Assembly: GCF_028765545.1 (NCBI RefSeq)
Contig: NZ_JARACP010000019.1
Location: 1-64,000 of the forward strand
Source: Aliivibrio sp. S4MY1
GTDB taxonomy: Bacteria; Pseudomonadota; Gammaproteobacteria; Enterobacterales; Vibrionaceae
Direction of reading: 5' to 3'
DNA length: 64,000 nucleotides
Positions 56,618-64,000 of the stretch are shown here, one piece after another; within the stretch, counting starts at the first letter, position 1, and the number at the start of each line of letters is the position of its first letter. Below the pieces are notes generated by a model, which did not search any database, was not told the DNA's origin, and worked only from the letters and a program-made list of their open reading frames with translations. Both the position numbers and the translations under genes were made by a program.

Positions 56618-56902
56618 GATATACCTACCTTTTTAGTAGAAAAAATTCGTACTATTCATAATGGGCTTGAGCTGCCCACATCCTCGTTAGAGGTAAAACA
56701 GTACACTCAATTTAATAACAATATAAATGATTATAAAATTTAGCCTATAAGCATTTATATTGCGACTAACCGTTCGATTTTTCAATACTACCTTAAACTT
56801 TTTTTGCAAACCTTAAACTAAATCAATAAATCTTCAATTTTTTTAATAAAATGGGGTAATTTATTTTATTACCCCATAAGTATTATACGTGAGGTGTCAC
56901 TA
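56618..56902 (-). promoter_or_regulatory. Upstream region of pflB
   Basis: No gene. A weak FNR-like site is on the minus strand at 56826-56813 (TTGAT-TTAG-TTTAA; first half perfect, second 3 of 5). CCTTAAACT occurs twice in direct repeat at 56791-56799 and 56811-56819, spaced 20 bases, which might mark a regulator site such as ArcA (inference). Confidence 0.4.
56851..56877 (-). terminator. Terminator after the DUF3360 gene
   Basis: Perfect ten-base inverted repeat ATGGGGTAAT/ATTACCCCAT (56851-56860 with 56868-56877); on the minus strand it is followed by TTTATTAAAAAAATT, a mixed T/A tail. Confidence 0.7.
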
Positions 56903-58411
56903 TTATAGTAGTGCCTTGATGCCGTATTGACCTTCAAGCATGCCAACTGCAAGCATTGCAATTAAACAAATTACTAATACACCGCCAGGAATAACAATAC
57001 GGTCAACAAAAGAAAGTGTCTTAGGACGTTCTTTATCACCAATCAAACCATTGTTATCAAGAAGCATAGTCATAGCCCAAGCTAAAACTGGGTTTGCTAC
57101 TGCTGCGGCAAAGATACAAATACCTGCAGATTGTGCGTCTTTGTTTTCTTTAACCATTTGAACACCGGCTTCAAGCATTGGTAAGAATACACCAACTAAT
57201 AGAGCCATACACATTACTGGTGGCCATACTGCAACATCCATAGGGAAGCCAAGGATAGCAATAATCATTACGATTGTACCAAGAAGGATAGCACCACCTG
57301 GGATCGGACGCTTAGCAATTGCTGCTGGGATCATATACGTACCCCAAGAAGATGTGATGTTACCACCACCAACTGCAGTACCTACCATTTGACGGATAGA
57401 ACACATTGTCATCGTGTCATCAACGTCCATTAGTACTTTTTCAGTACGACGAGGGTAGTTAAGTTCTTGGAAGATACGGTGACCAAGGAAATCAGGTGAC
57501 CACATTGCAACCGCTAGGATAGCAAAAGGTAGAGAAGCTAAGAAGTGCTGCAGGTTTGGTAAACCAAGCATCCAACCTTCTTCAGTTGACCCCCACCAGT
57601 AAACAGGGTTTAGGTTAGGGATACCCATCTCAGTTTCAAACTTAAGATCAAAACCAGCACCAAGAGCAAGTGCAACTGCTAAACCAGCAAACGCACAAGC
57701 AGGGATTGCTAACCAGCGTTTGTTAATACGAGCAAGATAAGCGTATAGAACAATGTTTACTGCTAATACGATTAAACCAATGTAGCCTAACTCGCCTTCA
57801 AGACCAGTAGACCAAGCTTGTATATTGCTAATCTGACCCATTGCTCCACTGAAGCCAAGGAAGACAAGAAGACCACCAGCAACCCCTTCAGAGGTTAAGT
57901 TGACTAACTTGGAACCGCCTTTGAAATAACTCAATAGTAAGCCGAATACACCTAATAAAATGGCAAGAGCAAGAGGGTGTGCACCAGCTAACGCGATCGC
58001 ACCGATAAGTGGGATCATTGGGCCATGGTTACCTGCAAGGTTAGCGCGAGGGTTAAAGAAACCAGAGGCTAGAATACAGAATAAAAAAGCAGGGATAAGC
58101 ATTTCTACACGAGCAACTTCAATGGCAAATTCTTTACCTAAGTTGATGTGTGGCCATGCTTGAGTAAGGCCATCAGCCCAAGACATCATTACCGCAGAGT
58201 ACATTGCAATGATGCCGATAGTTCCGGCTAAAGCAGGAACAAGATCTTCAAGTTCAAAGCGGAAGTCACGACCAGGTAGGTTTAAACCAAAGCGGCGTGG
58301 TTTCATAATTTGCAGTTCATGATCTAGGTAATCTGAACGGCTATCGAACTCAGAAGCTGGGCGATGTAACTCGCTATAGCTCTTTTCGTTCTGCTCTTTG
58401 TCTATAGACAT
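56903..58411 (-). CDS. DUF3360-family multi-pass membrane transporter
   Basis: A 502-residue inner-membrane protein with about 11-13 hydrophobic segments after a 60-residue charged N-terminus. I recognise it as the DUF3360 family, common in Vibrionaceae and probably related to SulP/NCS2-type carriers; the repeated glycine- and proline-rich membrane segments (FFNPRANLAGNHGPMIPLIG about 120-139, TSEGVAGGLLVFLGFSGAMGQ about 180-200, VGTAVGGGNITSSWGTYMIP about 342-361) suit that. The substrate is unknown. An FNR-like box lies 106 bases upstream and pflB follows, so an anaerobic role, for example with formate or another small anion, is a reasonable guess only. Confidence 0.75.
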   Translation of the reverse strand: MSIDKEQNEKSYSELHRPASEFDSRSDYLDHELQIMKPRRFGLNLPGRDFRFELEDLVPALAGTIGIIAMYSAVMMSWADGLTQAWPHINLGKEFAIEVARVEMLIPAFLFCILASGFFNPRANLAGNHGPMIPLIGAIALAGAHPLALAILLGVFGLLLSYFKGGSKLVNLTSEGVAGGLLVFLGFSGAMGQISNIQAWSTGLEGELGYIGLIVLAVNIVLYAYLARINKRWLAIPACAFAGLAVALALGAGFDLKFETEMGIPNLNPVYWWGSTEEGWMLGLPNLQHFLASLPFAILAVAMWSPDFLGHRIFQELNYPRRTEKVLMDVDDTMTMCSIRQMVGTAVGGGNITSSWGTYMIPAAIAKRPIPGGAILLGTIVMIIAILGFPMDVAVWPPVMCMALLVGVFLPMLEAGVQMVKENKDAQSAGICIFAAAVANPVLAWAMTMLLDNNGLIGDKERPKTLSFVDRIVIPGGVLVICLIAMLAVGMLEGQYGIKALL

Positions 58412-58516
58412 AGAATCCTCATAATAGAATTTTAAGTATTAAAAAATCAATAAGTAGATATTGATGTTGTTCTTGTTATTTTCGCCGAGTGTAGCACACG
58501 AAAATTAAGCCAATGA

Positions 58517-58530
58517 TTGATCTTGATCAC
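58517..58530 (-). promoter_or_regulatory. FNR-like box upstream of the DUF3360 gene
   Basis: TTGAT-CTTG-ATCAC matches the FNR consensus TTGAT-N4-ATCAA at 9 of 10 defined positions. It lies 106 bases ahead of the start codon, a position compatible with activation under anaerobiosis. Confidence 0.65.
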
Positions 58531-58819
58531 TATATAATTGTATATGAAAGAAAACTACAAAATGAGACGGTTAATACTTTGGTGCTATTATGTTAATGAT
58601 AGAGTTGTTATTAAATTTCTCCTTTAATAACAGTCCTCTACAGTGTTTTTGATGCATTTTATTAATGGTATCAACAATATTGAACTTGTTAATAATTCTT
58701 AATAAAAAACAAATTATAGCAGTAATTCGTTTACATGTAGTACATATACTACGTGCTAGTTTTACTGTACTTAAACATAAATACACAGAAAATAAATGTT
58801 TTAATATTGTTAATGTGAA

Positions 58820-58866
58820 ATTGAATAGAAATTGTAAAATAACGGCCAAAAGTGAATGATATTCTT
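58820..58866 (+). promoter_or_regulatory. Possible pair of ArgR boxes
   Basis: TTGAATAGAAATTGT (58821-58835) and GTGAATGATATTCTT (about 58852-58866) both resemble the ArgR half-palindrome pattern TGAAT-N4-ATTCA, each with mismatches. Their centres are about 31 bases apart, more than the usual 21. They precede a polar amino-acid ABC operon, where arginine control would make sense. Confidence 0.35.
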
Positions 58867-59021
58867 TTTAAATTAAATTTAAATTTTTCACGCTTCTGAT
58901 TTTTGTTCGTTATTCATACTTTGGTTAATAAATTGTTGCTTGTGATAATTTTGAGTGTTAAATTCTAAGAATAAAGTGAAAAGCAAACGATTAATGTGTA
59001 TTGAATTAGGAGTTATGGCGC

Positions 59022-59792
59022 ATGAAGGATGCTGTCGCGCTAGAAGTGAAAGACTTACATAAACATTTTGGACAAAATGAAGTATTAAAAGGTATTTCCC
59101 TAGAGGCTAATAAGGGTGATGTAATCTCAATTATTGGCTCATCTGGTTCAGGTAAGAGTACCTTCCTGCGTTGTATCAACTTACTTGAAACACCAACTCA
59201 TGGCGAAATTTGGGTCAATGGTGAATTGATTGAGATGAAAAACAATCGTTTAGGTGAAGCAATCCCCTCCAATGAAAAACAAGTTCAACGAATACGCTCA
59301 CGTCTTGCTATGGTTTTTCAAGGTTTTAACCTATGGTCACACATGACGGTGTTACAAAATGTAATCGAAGCACCAATACATGTTTTGGGTGTGCCGAAAG
59401 CCGAAGCTATTGAAAAAGCGGAACAACTTTTAAAACAAGTCGGTCTTTACGAGCGTAGGGACTATTACCCTGGGCACTTATCAGGAGGCCAACAGCAACG
59501 TGCAGCAATAGCACGAGCATTAGCGGTAGATCCTGAAGTGATGTTATTTGATGAACCAACTTCAGCACTTGATCCTGAGTTGGTTGGTGAAGTTCTTGGG
59601 GTTATGCGAGATCTTGCTGAAGAAGGCCGAACTATGTTGGTAGTGACGCATGAAATGGCGTTTGCACGAGATGTTTCTAATCATGTGATGTTTTTACATC
59701 AGGGTTTAGTAGAAGAGCAGGGTGATCCCGCTAAGCTATTTACTAATCCAGAATCAGATCGTTTAAAGCAGTTTATCTCATCTATCTATTAG
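59022..59792 (+). CDS. Polar amino-acid ABC transporter ATPase (HisP/ArtP/AotP type)
   Basis: ATP-binding subunit, 256 residues. Walker A IGSSGSGKST (about 36-45), Q-loop VFQGFNLWSHMTV (about 98), signature [15 protein letters not shown] (about 155), Walker [15 protein letters not shown] (about 175) and H-loop VTHEMAFARD. The insert with RLGEAIPSNEKQVQRIRSRL after the first subdomain is typical of the HisP/OccP group for basic amino acids. First gene of a four-gene operon in the order ATPase, binding protein, two permeases. Confidence 0.92.
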   Translation: MKDAVALEVKDLHKHFGQNEVLKGISLEANKGDVISIIGSSGSGKSTFLRCINLLETPTHGEIWVNGELIEMKNNRLGEAIPSNEKQVQRIRSRLAMVFQGFNLWSHMTVLQNVIEAPIHVLGVPKAEAIEKAEQLLKQVGLYERRDYYPGHLSGGQQQRAAIARALAVDPEVMLFDEPTSALDPELVGEVLGVMRDLAEEGRTMLVVTHEMAFARDVSNHVMFLHQGLVEEQGDPAKLFTNPESDRLKQFISSIY

Positions 59793-59868
59793 AAATCGAT
59801 AGATGGCTGAGTAATATAAAGAAACACAGCTTATAAATATAAAAATCGTTAGTTACAGGAGCAAGGAA

Positions 59869-60645
59869 ATGAAGAAGTGGTTATTAGCAGCCGTTGTGGC
59901 ATCTACAGCAGTCACTGGTGCAGCTCAAGCAAAAGAATGGAAGCAAATTCGATTTGGTATTGAAGGAGCATATCCTCCTTTTAGTTGGACTGAGCCTTCA
60001 GGTGAACTAAAAGGGTTTGATGTTGATATGGCAAATGCCTTATGCAAAGAGATGGAAGCGCGCTGTAAAATCGTAGCGCAAGATTGGGATGGCATTATTC
60101 CATCATTGCTGGCTCGTAAATACGATGCGATTATCGCAGCTATGTCGATTACTGAAGAACGTAAAAAGAAAATTGATTTTACAGAAAAATACGCACTGAT
60201 CCCAAATAAATTTGTCGCTAAGAAAGGCACTGATTTAGTCATGACTAAAGAGGGTCTTAAAGGCGTCACTGTTGGTGTTCAGCGTGCGACAACACACGAC
60301 AAATATTTAACTGATAATTTCGGTAAAGGTGTTGATCTTAAGCGTTACGGTTCATTTGATGAAGCGTATTTGGATCTAAAAGCAGGTCGTATTGATACGG
60401 TTCTTGGTGATGCATCAGCATTAGAAGAGGGGCTGATTAATAAACCAGGTGGCAAAGCCTATGAGTTTGTTGGTCCATCACTAACGGATCCAAAGTGGTT
60501 TGGCGATGGTTTTGGTATTGCAACTCGTAAGCAAGATAAAGATTTAACTAAGCAGCTGAATGCAGCAATTCAATCTTTACGCGAAAAGGGTATTTATCAA
60601 GAGATTGCAGCTAAATACTTTAACTATGATGTTTATGGTGAATAA
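59869..60645 (+). CDS. Periplasmic basic amino-acid-binding protein (ArgT/HisJ/AotJ type)
   Basis: Binding protein of the SBP_bac_3 fold, 258 residues. Signal peptide of about 21 residues (ends AQA before KEWKQIRFGIEG). The family signature YPPFSWTEPSGELKGFDVDMANALC (residues 35-59) and IIAAMSITEERKKKIDFTEKY (about 88-108) are clear. Acidic and aromatic ligand positions suit arginine, ornithine or lysine. It has GGAGCAAGGA ahead of the ATG. Lies between the ATPase and the permeases. Confidence 0.92.
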   Translation: MKKWLLAAVVASTAVTGAAQAKEWKQIRFGIEGAYPPFSWTEPSGELKGFDVDMANALCKEMEARCKIVAQDWDGIIPSLLARKYDAIIAAMSITEERKKKIDFTEKYALIPNKFVAKKGTDLVMTKEGLKGVTVGVQRATTHDKYLTDNFGKGVDLKRYGSFDEAYLDLKAGRIDTVLGDASALEEGLINKPGGKAYEFVGPSLTDPKWFGDGFGIATRKQDKDLTKQLNAAIQSLREKGIYQEIAAKYFNYDVYGE

Positions 60646-60670
60646 AAGCCAATAGGTAAGCATAAAAAGG

Positions 60671-60695
60671 GAAGAGGCAATAGCTTTGTCTCTTC
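60671..60695 (+). terminator. Intercistronic hairpin after the binding-protein gene
   Basis: GAAGAGGCAA (60671-60680) pairs with TTGTCTCTTC (60686-60695) with one wobble; only a mixed T-rich tail follows. Probably partial termination or an mRNA-stability element that favours the binding protein. Confidence 0.5.
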
Positions 60696-60780
60696 TACTA
60701 TTTCTAATACTTATATTTATACCAATAAAGGACAATTATTTTTATTGGTTTAAGTATTAAAGCGAAAGCTTGGAAGCAGT

Positions 60781-61521
60781 ATGTTAGATTTACAAGGATA
60801 TGAATCCTCCATCTTAGACGGAGCCATGGTTACACTTCAAGTAGCTATACTGTCTCTTATCTTAGCAGTTTTTTTAGGTCTATTAGGGGCGCTCGCTAAA
60901 ATGGCACCTTATCGTTGGGCTAGAGGTATTGCTACTCTCTATACTACGGTTGTTCGTGGTATCCCTGATCTTGTTTTGATGATGCTGTTATTTTTTGGCG
61001 GTCAAATGCTGCTTAATAATGGGTTATACGCAACTAATGAATGGATTAATGAGTGGATGACCAACTCTAATCCTGACCATGAATGGATATCTTACCTTCC
61101 AGATTATATTGAAATCAGTCCGTTTATTGCAGGTATTTTAACTATTGGTTTTATCTTTGGTGCTTACATGGCTGAAACATTTCGCGGTGCCATTATGGCG
61201 GTTGACCGTGGTGAAATGGAAGCTGCAAAAGCGTATGGTATGAGTGGAGCGATGGCTTTTCGTCGTATCCTCTTTCCTCAAATGCTTCGCCATGCCTTAC
61301 CAGGTTTTGGTAATAATTGGTTAGTTTTATTAAAAACCACTGCGCTGGTTTCAATTATTGGTTTAGAAGATATGGTTCGAGTCAGCTCAATGGCTGCTGG
61401 TACGACTAAAATGCCATTTACTTTCTATATGTCCGTCGCGTGTATTTTCTTACTATTTACTGCTATATCAACAGGTGCTTTAAAACTTGTTGAGCGTAAA
61501 TTCAGCATTCATATGAGGTAA
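60781..61521 (+). CDS. Amino-acid ABC transporter permease (HisQ/AotQ type)
   Basis: Inner-membrane permease, 246 residues, five or six membrane segments. The conserved permease region is EMEAAKAYGMSGAMAFRRILFPQMLRHALPGFGNNWLVLLK (about 141-181), the EAA loop for coupling to the ATPase. The TTVVRGIPDLVLMMLLFFGGQ block (about 56-76) is typical of the HisQ/M family. Confidence 0.93.
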   Translation: MLDLQGYESSILDGAMVTLQVAILSLILAVFLGLLGALAKMAPYRWARGIATLYTTVVRGIPDLVLMMLLFFGGQMLLNNGLYATNEWINEWMTNSNPDHEWISYLPDYIEISPFIAGILTIGFIFGAYMAETFRGAIMAVDRGEMEAAKAYGMSGAMAFRRILFPQMLRHALPGFGNNWLVLLKTTALVSIIGLEDMVRVSSMAAGTTKMPFTFYMSVACIFLLFTAISTGALKLVERKFSIHMR

Positions 61522-61523
61522 GC

Positions 61524-62201
61524 ATGGATTTTTCAATCATTATTGAGAGCCTACCTGTGTATTTAGAAGGGCTTTGGACTACGGTTTGGTTAGTGACTCT
61601 TTCTCTTATTGTTGGCTTATGTATTGCTGTCCCTTCAGCAATAGCAAGAAACAGTAATAATCCATTAATTTGGGTGCCCGCTTGGGCGTATATTTACTTT
61701 TTCCGTGGGACACCATTACTTATTCAGCTATACCTAATTTATTATGGGATGGATCAGTTTTTTCCCGTGAAAGATACACTATGGGAGCACGCATCATTTT
61801 GTGCTTTAGTGGCATTTGCATTAAATACGGGCGCATATACAGCTGAAATTGTTCGTGGATCAATTAATGGATTACCACAAGGTGAGATAGAAGCAGCAAA
61901 AGCGTATGGAATGAGTCAATTTCAGACCTATAAACGCATTATTTTACCTAGTGCTTTGCGTAGAGCGCTTCCCGCTTACAGTAATGAAGTGATCTTTATG
62001 CTCCATGGTTCAGCGATTGCAGGTATCGTTACTTTAATGGATTTAACAGGCGCAGCTCGCTTAGTGAATTCGCGATACTACGCGCCATTTGAGTCATATA
62101 TAGCGGCTGGTTTATTCTATATGTGCTTAACGTTTATTATCATTTTTGTATTTAAGCAATTAGAAACTCGACTGCTTAGATTTATGAGGCCGTTAAGTTA
62201 A
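61524..62201 (+). CDS. Amino-acid ABC transporter permease (HisM/AotM type)
   Basis: Second permease, 225 residues. IYFFRGTPLLIQLYLIYYG (about 56-74) and the EAA loop EIEAAKAYGMSQFQTYKRIILPSALRRALPAYSNEVIFML (about 122-161) are diagnostic. It begins two bases after the previous stop, with AGGTAAGC as overlapping ribosome-binding site. Last gene of the operon. Confidence 0.93.
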   Translation: MDFSIIIESLPVYLEGLWTTVWLVTLSLIVGLCIAVPSAIARNSNNPLIWVPAWAYIYFFRGTPLLIQLYLIYYGMDQFFPVKDTLWEHASFCALVAFALNTGAYTAEIVRGSINGLPQGEIEAAKAYGMSQFQTYKRIILPSALRRALPAYSNEVIFMLHGSAIAGIVTLMDLTGAARLVNSRYYAPFESYIAAGLFYMCLTFIIIFVFKQLETRLLRFMRPLS

Positions 62202-62217
62202 CTGTATTTTAAACATA

Positions 62218-62248
62218 GAAAAAGAGCACAAGATGTGCCCTTTTTTTG
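62218..62248 (+). terminator. Terminator of the amino-acid ABC operon
   Basis: AAAAAGAGCACA pairs with TGTGCCCTTTTTTT (one mismatch) across a short AGA loop. Confidence 0.8.
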
Positions 62249-62300
62249 TTAATATCAATAGAACAAGTAAATGGTCAGATTTGCTCTTGAGGAGATGGTT

Positions 62301-62420
62301 ATGAACTTATCATTTTTATTGATAAGGCTAGTAAAATTAGTCGTGATTTGCGCATTGTTTTTGAGTGTTTTTGATTTCATAGAGCATGGCGAAATTCTTT
62401 GGTACCAACGTTGGTTCTAA
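62301..62420 (+). CDS. Small predicted membrane protein (39 residues)
   Basis: A short frame starting MNLSFLLIRLVKLVVIC and ending EILWYQRWF. One hydrophobic helix (about residues 4-25) is followed by a short polar tail with acidic and aromatic residues. A strong GAGGAGATG-type Shine-Dalgarno (about 62289-62296) is placed five or so bases before the ATG. The frame sits between two terminators, as a genuine monocistronic small gene would. I do not recognise a family. Translation is plausible, function unknown. Confidence 0.6.
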   Translation: MNLSFLLIRLVKLVVICALFLSVFDFIEHGEILWYQRWF

Positions 62421-62424
62421 GTAT

Positions 62425-62455
62425 AAAAAAGAGCACTGTCCTGTGCTCTTTTTTA
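62425..62455. terminator. Bidirectional terminator
   Basis: AAAAAAGAGCAC pairs with GTGCTCTTTTTT across TGTCCT; it can serve the small membrane protein gene on the plus strand and grxB on the minus strand. Confidence 0.9.
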
Positions 62456-62482
62456 CTTTATAACCACTAATTAAAATGATGA

Positions 62483-63133
62483 CTATATTGCGTCATTTAA
62501 AAATAAATTAACACCCGTCAGTTCACTGACCTCATCAAGATAATTCTTTAAATGAGGTGGGAAGTCTAATCCTTTAACGACAGTTAAATTACGAATAAAT
62601 GGGAAAAAGTTAATATCATCCCATGTGATTTTATTGCCTTTTTCTGATGGTAGCGTAATGAAATTAACATCAACCAATAATGGATTTAATTGTTTAATAT
62701 AATCATTACTTTGAGTTAGCGCTTGCTCAAAGGGCATACCAATAAACGCTTCTTTTTTCTCTGTATACCAAGTAATTGCTTCAGGTCGTTGAAACTCTTG
62801 TAAATTTAGTTGAGTCCAACGAGGGAAGGTAAGATTAAAGAATAAAGGACGAGCAGTATCTAACCACTCAGAAATCTCATCGGCGTGAGTCGCTTGCTCA
62901 ATAACAGAGTGATGATCGTGCTTATCCAGAAACTCTGCGATGTCCAAGCTTTCCGCCATGTAGCTGCCGTCTTCTTTCTCTAAAATAGGTACCATGTTTG
63001 CACCGACTTTCTCAATTCGGCTATCTACATCATCATTCTGCATATAGATGAATTCAATAGGCTGATTTTTAATACCAGCAACCATTTTAGCTTTCATACA
63101 AAACGGACAATGCTCAAATAAGAATAATTTCAT
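62483..63133 (-). CDS. grxB: Glutaredoxin 2
   Basis: GST-fold glutaredoxin, 216 residues, larger than the classical 80-residue type. The redox motif is CPFC at residues 9-12 in EHCPFCMKAKM (E. coli Grx2 has CPYC). The thioredoxin-like domain (1-75) contains the cis-proline in NMVPIL and the ES of SYMAESLDIAEFL; the helical C-terminal domain follows. Cytoplasmic glutathione-dependent disulfide reduction is the expected role. Confidence 0.94.
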   Translation of the reverse strand: MKLFLFEHCPFCMKAKMVAGIKNQPIEFIYMQNDDVDSRIEKVGANMVPILEKEDGSYMAESLDIAEFLDKHDHHSVIEQATHADEISEWLDTARPLFFNLTFPRWTQLNLQEFQRPEAITWYTEKKEAFIGMPFEQALTQSNDYIKQLNPLLVDVNFITLPSEKGNKITWDDINFFPFIRNLTVVKGLDFPPHLKNYLDEVSELTGVNLFLNDAI

Positions 63134-63148
63134 ACTACTTCCTTATTA

Positions 63149-63183
63149 AAAAAGCCCCACGCTAGAATGTAAGGTAGGGCTTT
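63149..63183 (-). terminator. Terminator after xthA
   Basis: On the minus strand AAAGCCCTACC and the downstream GCGTGGGGCTTT form an interrupted stem followed by TTTTAATAAGG; it lies between xthA and grxB. Confidence 0.65.
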
Positions 63184-63189
63184 AAATCG

Positions 63190-63996
63190 TTATTTAAATG
63201 TAGACCAGATTGGGGCGTGATCAGACGGTTTTTCAATGCCACGTAATTCGTAATCAATACCTGCTTCTGTGCATTTAGCTGCAAGTGTTGGTGTAGCCAT
63301 TACCACATCAATACGAAGGCCACGGTTATCAACAAAGCCTTTAGAGCGGTAATCAAACCATGAGTACTGATCGGTCACTTCTGGATGAAGGTTACGGAAG
63401 GTATCTTCAAAACCCCAGTCTTTTAATGTTTGTAACCATTCACGCTCTTCTGGCTGGAATGAACACTTACCTGTTTTTAACCAGCGCTTCGCATTTGGTT
63501 CACCAATACCAATATCTGAATCTATAGGGCTGATATTAATGTCACCCATAATGATCAGTTCTTCATCGCTCTTATGGTGAGTGTTTAGGTGAGTCATGAG
63601 ATCTTTATAGAACTGGCGTTTGTACGGGAATTTAGTTTCATGCTTGATGTTATCACCCTGTGGGAAATAACCATTCATAACCGTGAATTGTGAGCCATCT
63701 TCACGTTGATGTGTTGTCATTATCATACGTTTTTGATGTTCTTCGGTATCCGTATCAAACCCATACTGAACAGAGATAGGCTCTTGTTTACATAGCATAG
63801 CAACACCGTAATGCGCTTTTTGGCCATGGAAGTAGACTTTGTAGCCCATCGCCTCGACGGCTTCGACAGGGAACATTTCGTTATGTACTTTGATCTCTTG
63901 AAGACCAATAACATCAGGGTTGTGCTTATCAATAATCGCTTGAAGTTGATGAAGGCGAGCACGGAGGCCATTTATGTTGAATGAGATTACTTTCAT
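63190..63996 (-). CDS. xthA: Exonuclease III
   Basis: Major AP endonuclease and 3'-5' exonuclease of base excision repair, 268 residues. EEP-fold motifs are intact: NINGLRAR (7-14), GLQEIKV (about 31-37, metal glutamate E34), YFPQGDN (about 109-115, catalytic tyrosine), [13 protein letters not shown] (about 150-162), and SDHAPIW at the C-terminus (about 258-264). Complete within the window, with its start four bases from the right edge, so its promoter lies outside. Confidence 0.96.
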   Translation of the reverse strand: MKVISFNINGLRARLHQLQAIIDKHNPDVIGLQEIKVHNEMFPVEAVEAMGYKVYFHGQKAHYGVAMLCKQEPISVQYGFDTDTEEHQKRMIMTTHQREDGSQFTVMNGYFPQGDNIKHETKFPYKRQFYKDLMTHLNTHHKSDEELIIMGDINISPIDSDIGIGEPNAKRWLKTGKCSFQPEEREWLQTLKDWGFEDTFRNLHPEVTDQYSWFDYRSKGFVDNRGLRIDVVMATPTLAAKCTEAGIDYELRGIEKPSDHAPIWSTFK

Positions 63997-64000
63997 TATG

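Larger units (their letters stand above)
58412..59021. other. Divergent intergenic region, DUF3360 carrier / amino-acid ABC operon
   Basis: A 610-base AT-rich gap. Frames on both strands around 58.57-58.86 kb overlap each other, have no ribosome-binding sites and low-complexity composition, so I do not call them genes. The left part holds an FNR-like box and the right part possible ArgR boxes, listed separately. Confidence 0.5.

Noticed and set aside
58571-58859. Overlapping frames on both strands in the gap between the DUF3360 gene and the ABC operon
   Set aside because: Low-complexity, AT-driven translations with no ribosome-binding site; each frame is the mirror of the other and neither resembles a protein family.
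1-64000. CRISPR arrays, insertion sequences, integrons, prophage genes
   Set aside because: No regularly spaced repeats, no transposase, integrase or phage structural genes, and no attC-like repeats were seen on either strand.

Overview
The window is AT-rich (roughly 38-40% GC by eye) gamma-proteobacterial chromosome. Gene content and order point to the Vibrionaceae, most likely the Aliivibrio (Vibrio) fischeri group. The supporting features are a FadR with the extra internal segment typical of vibrios, a lysine-riboswitch-controlled NhaC-type carrier, the VarA(UvrY)-UvrC-PgsA-tRNA block, the carboxynorspermidine pathway, TorT/TorS, a GH18 chitinase and a DUF3360 carrier beside pfl. It reads as core or stable accessory chromosome. 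I see no insertion sequence, prophage, integrase, CRISPR array or rRNA operon.

Layout. 1-2.9 kb: fadR, a MipA/OmpV outer-membrane protein and an H-NS-like protein. 3.0-4.9 kb: lysine riboswitch and lysine carrier. 5.0-8.2 kb: a nucleotidyltransferase-fold protein and DNA polymerase II. 8.3-12.2 kb: varA/uvrY, uvrC, pgsA and a four-tRNA operon (Cys, Gly, Leu, Gly). 12.2-16.8 kb: a long structured leader followed by the three norspermidine-branch genes. 16.8-27.7 kb: an ACT-domain GcvR-like protein and the yccS/helD/mgsA/yccT neighbourhood, split by torT/torS and a lone type IV pilin-like gene. 27.8-31.5 kb: phosphate transporter pstSCAB with a Pho box. 31.6-36 kb: moeA-moeB, folE and cls. 36-40.9 kb: an NSS-family Na+ symporter, a YchJ-like protein, an EAL-HDOD protein, lpxH and ppiB. 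41-43.1 kb: cysS and tdk. 43.2-52 kb: a secreted chitinase divergent from oppABCDF. 52.2-58.5 kb, minus strand: DUF3360 carrier, pflB, pflA and the ribosomal oxygenase roxA. 59-62.2 kb: a polar amino-acid ABC transporter. 62.3-64 kb: a 39-residue membrane peptide, grxB and xthA.

The genes describe a marine facultative anaerobe. It has anaerobic formate and TMAO sensing functions (pfl, TorTS), chitin and peptide scavenging (ChiA, Opp), norspermidine synthesis, and phosphate, lysine and basic amino-acid uptake under recognisable regulatory sites (riboswitch, Pho box, FNR-like box, possible ArgR boxes). The least explained parts are: the structured 5' leader of the norspermidine operon; the hairpin that abuts the lysine-carrier start codon without a Shine-Dalgarno sequence; the nucleotidyltransferase-like partner of polB with an altered metal site; the orphan pilin; the DUF3360 carrier in the pfl region; and the small membrane peptide at 62.3 kb.
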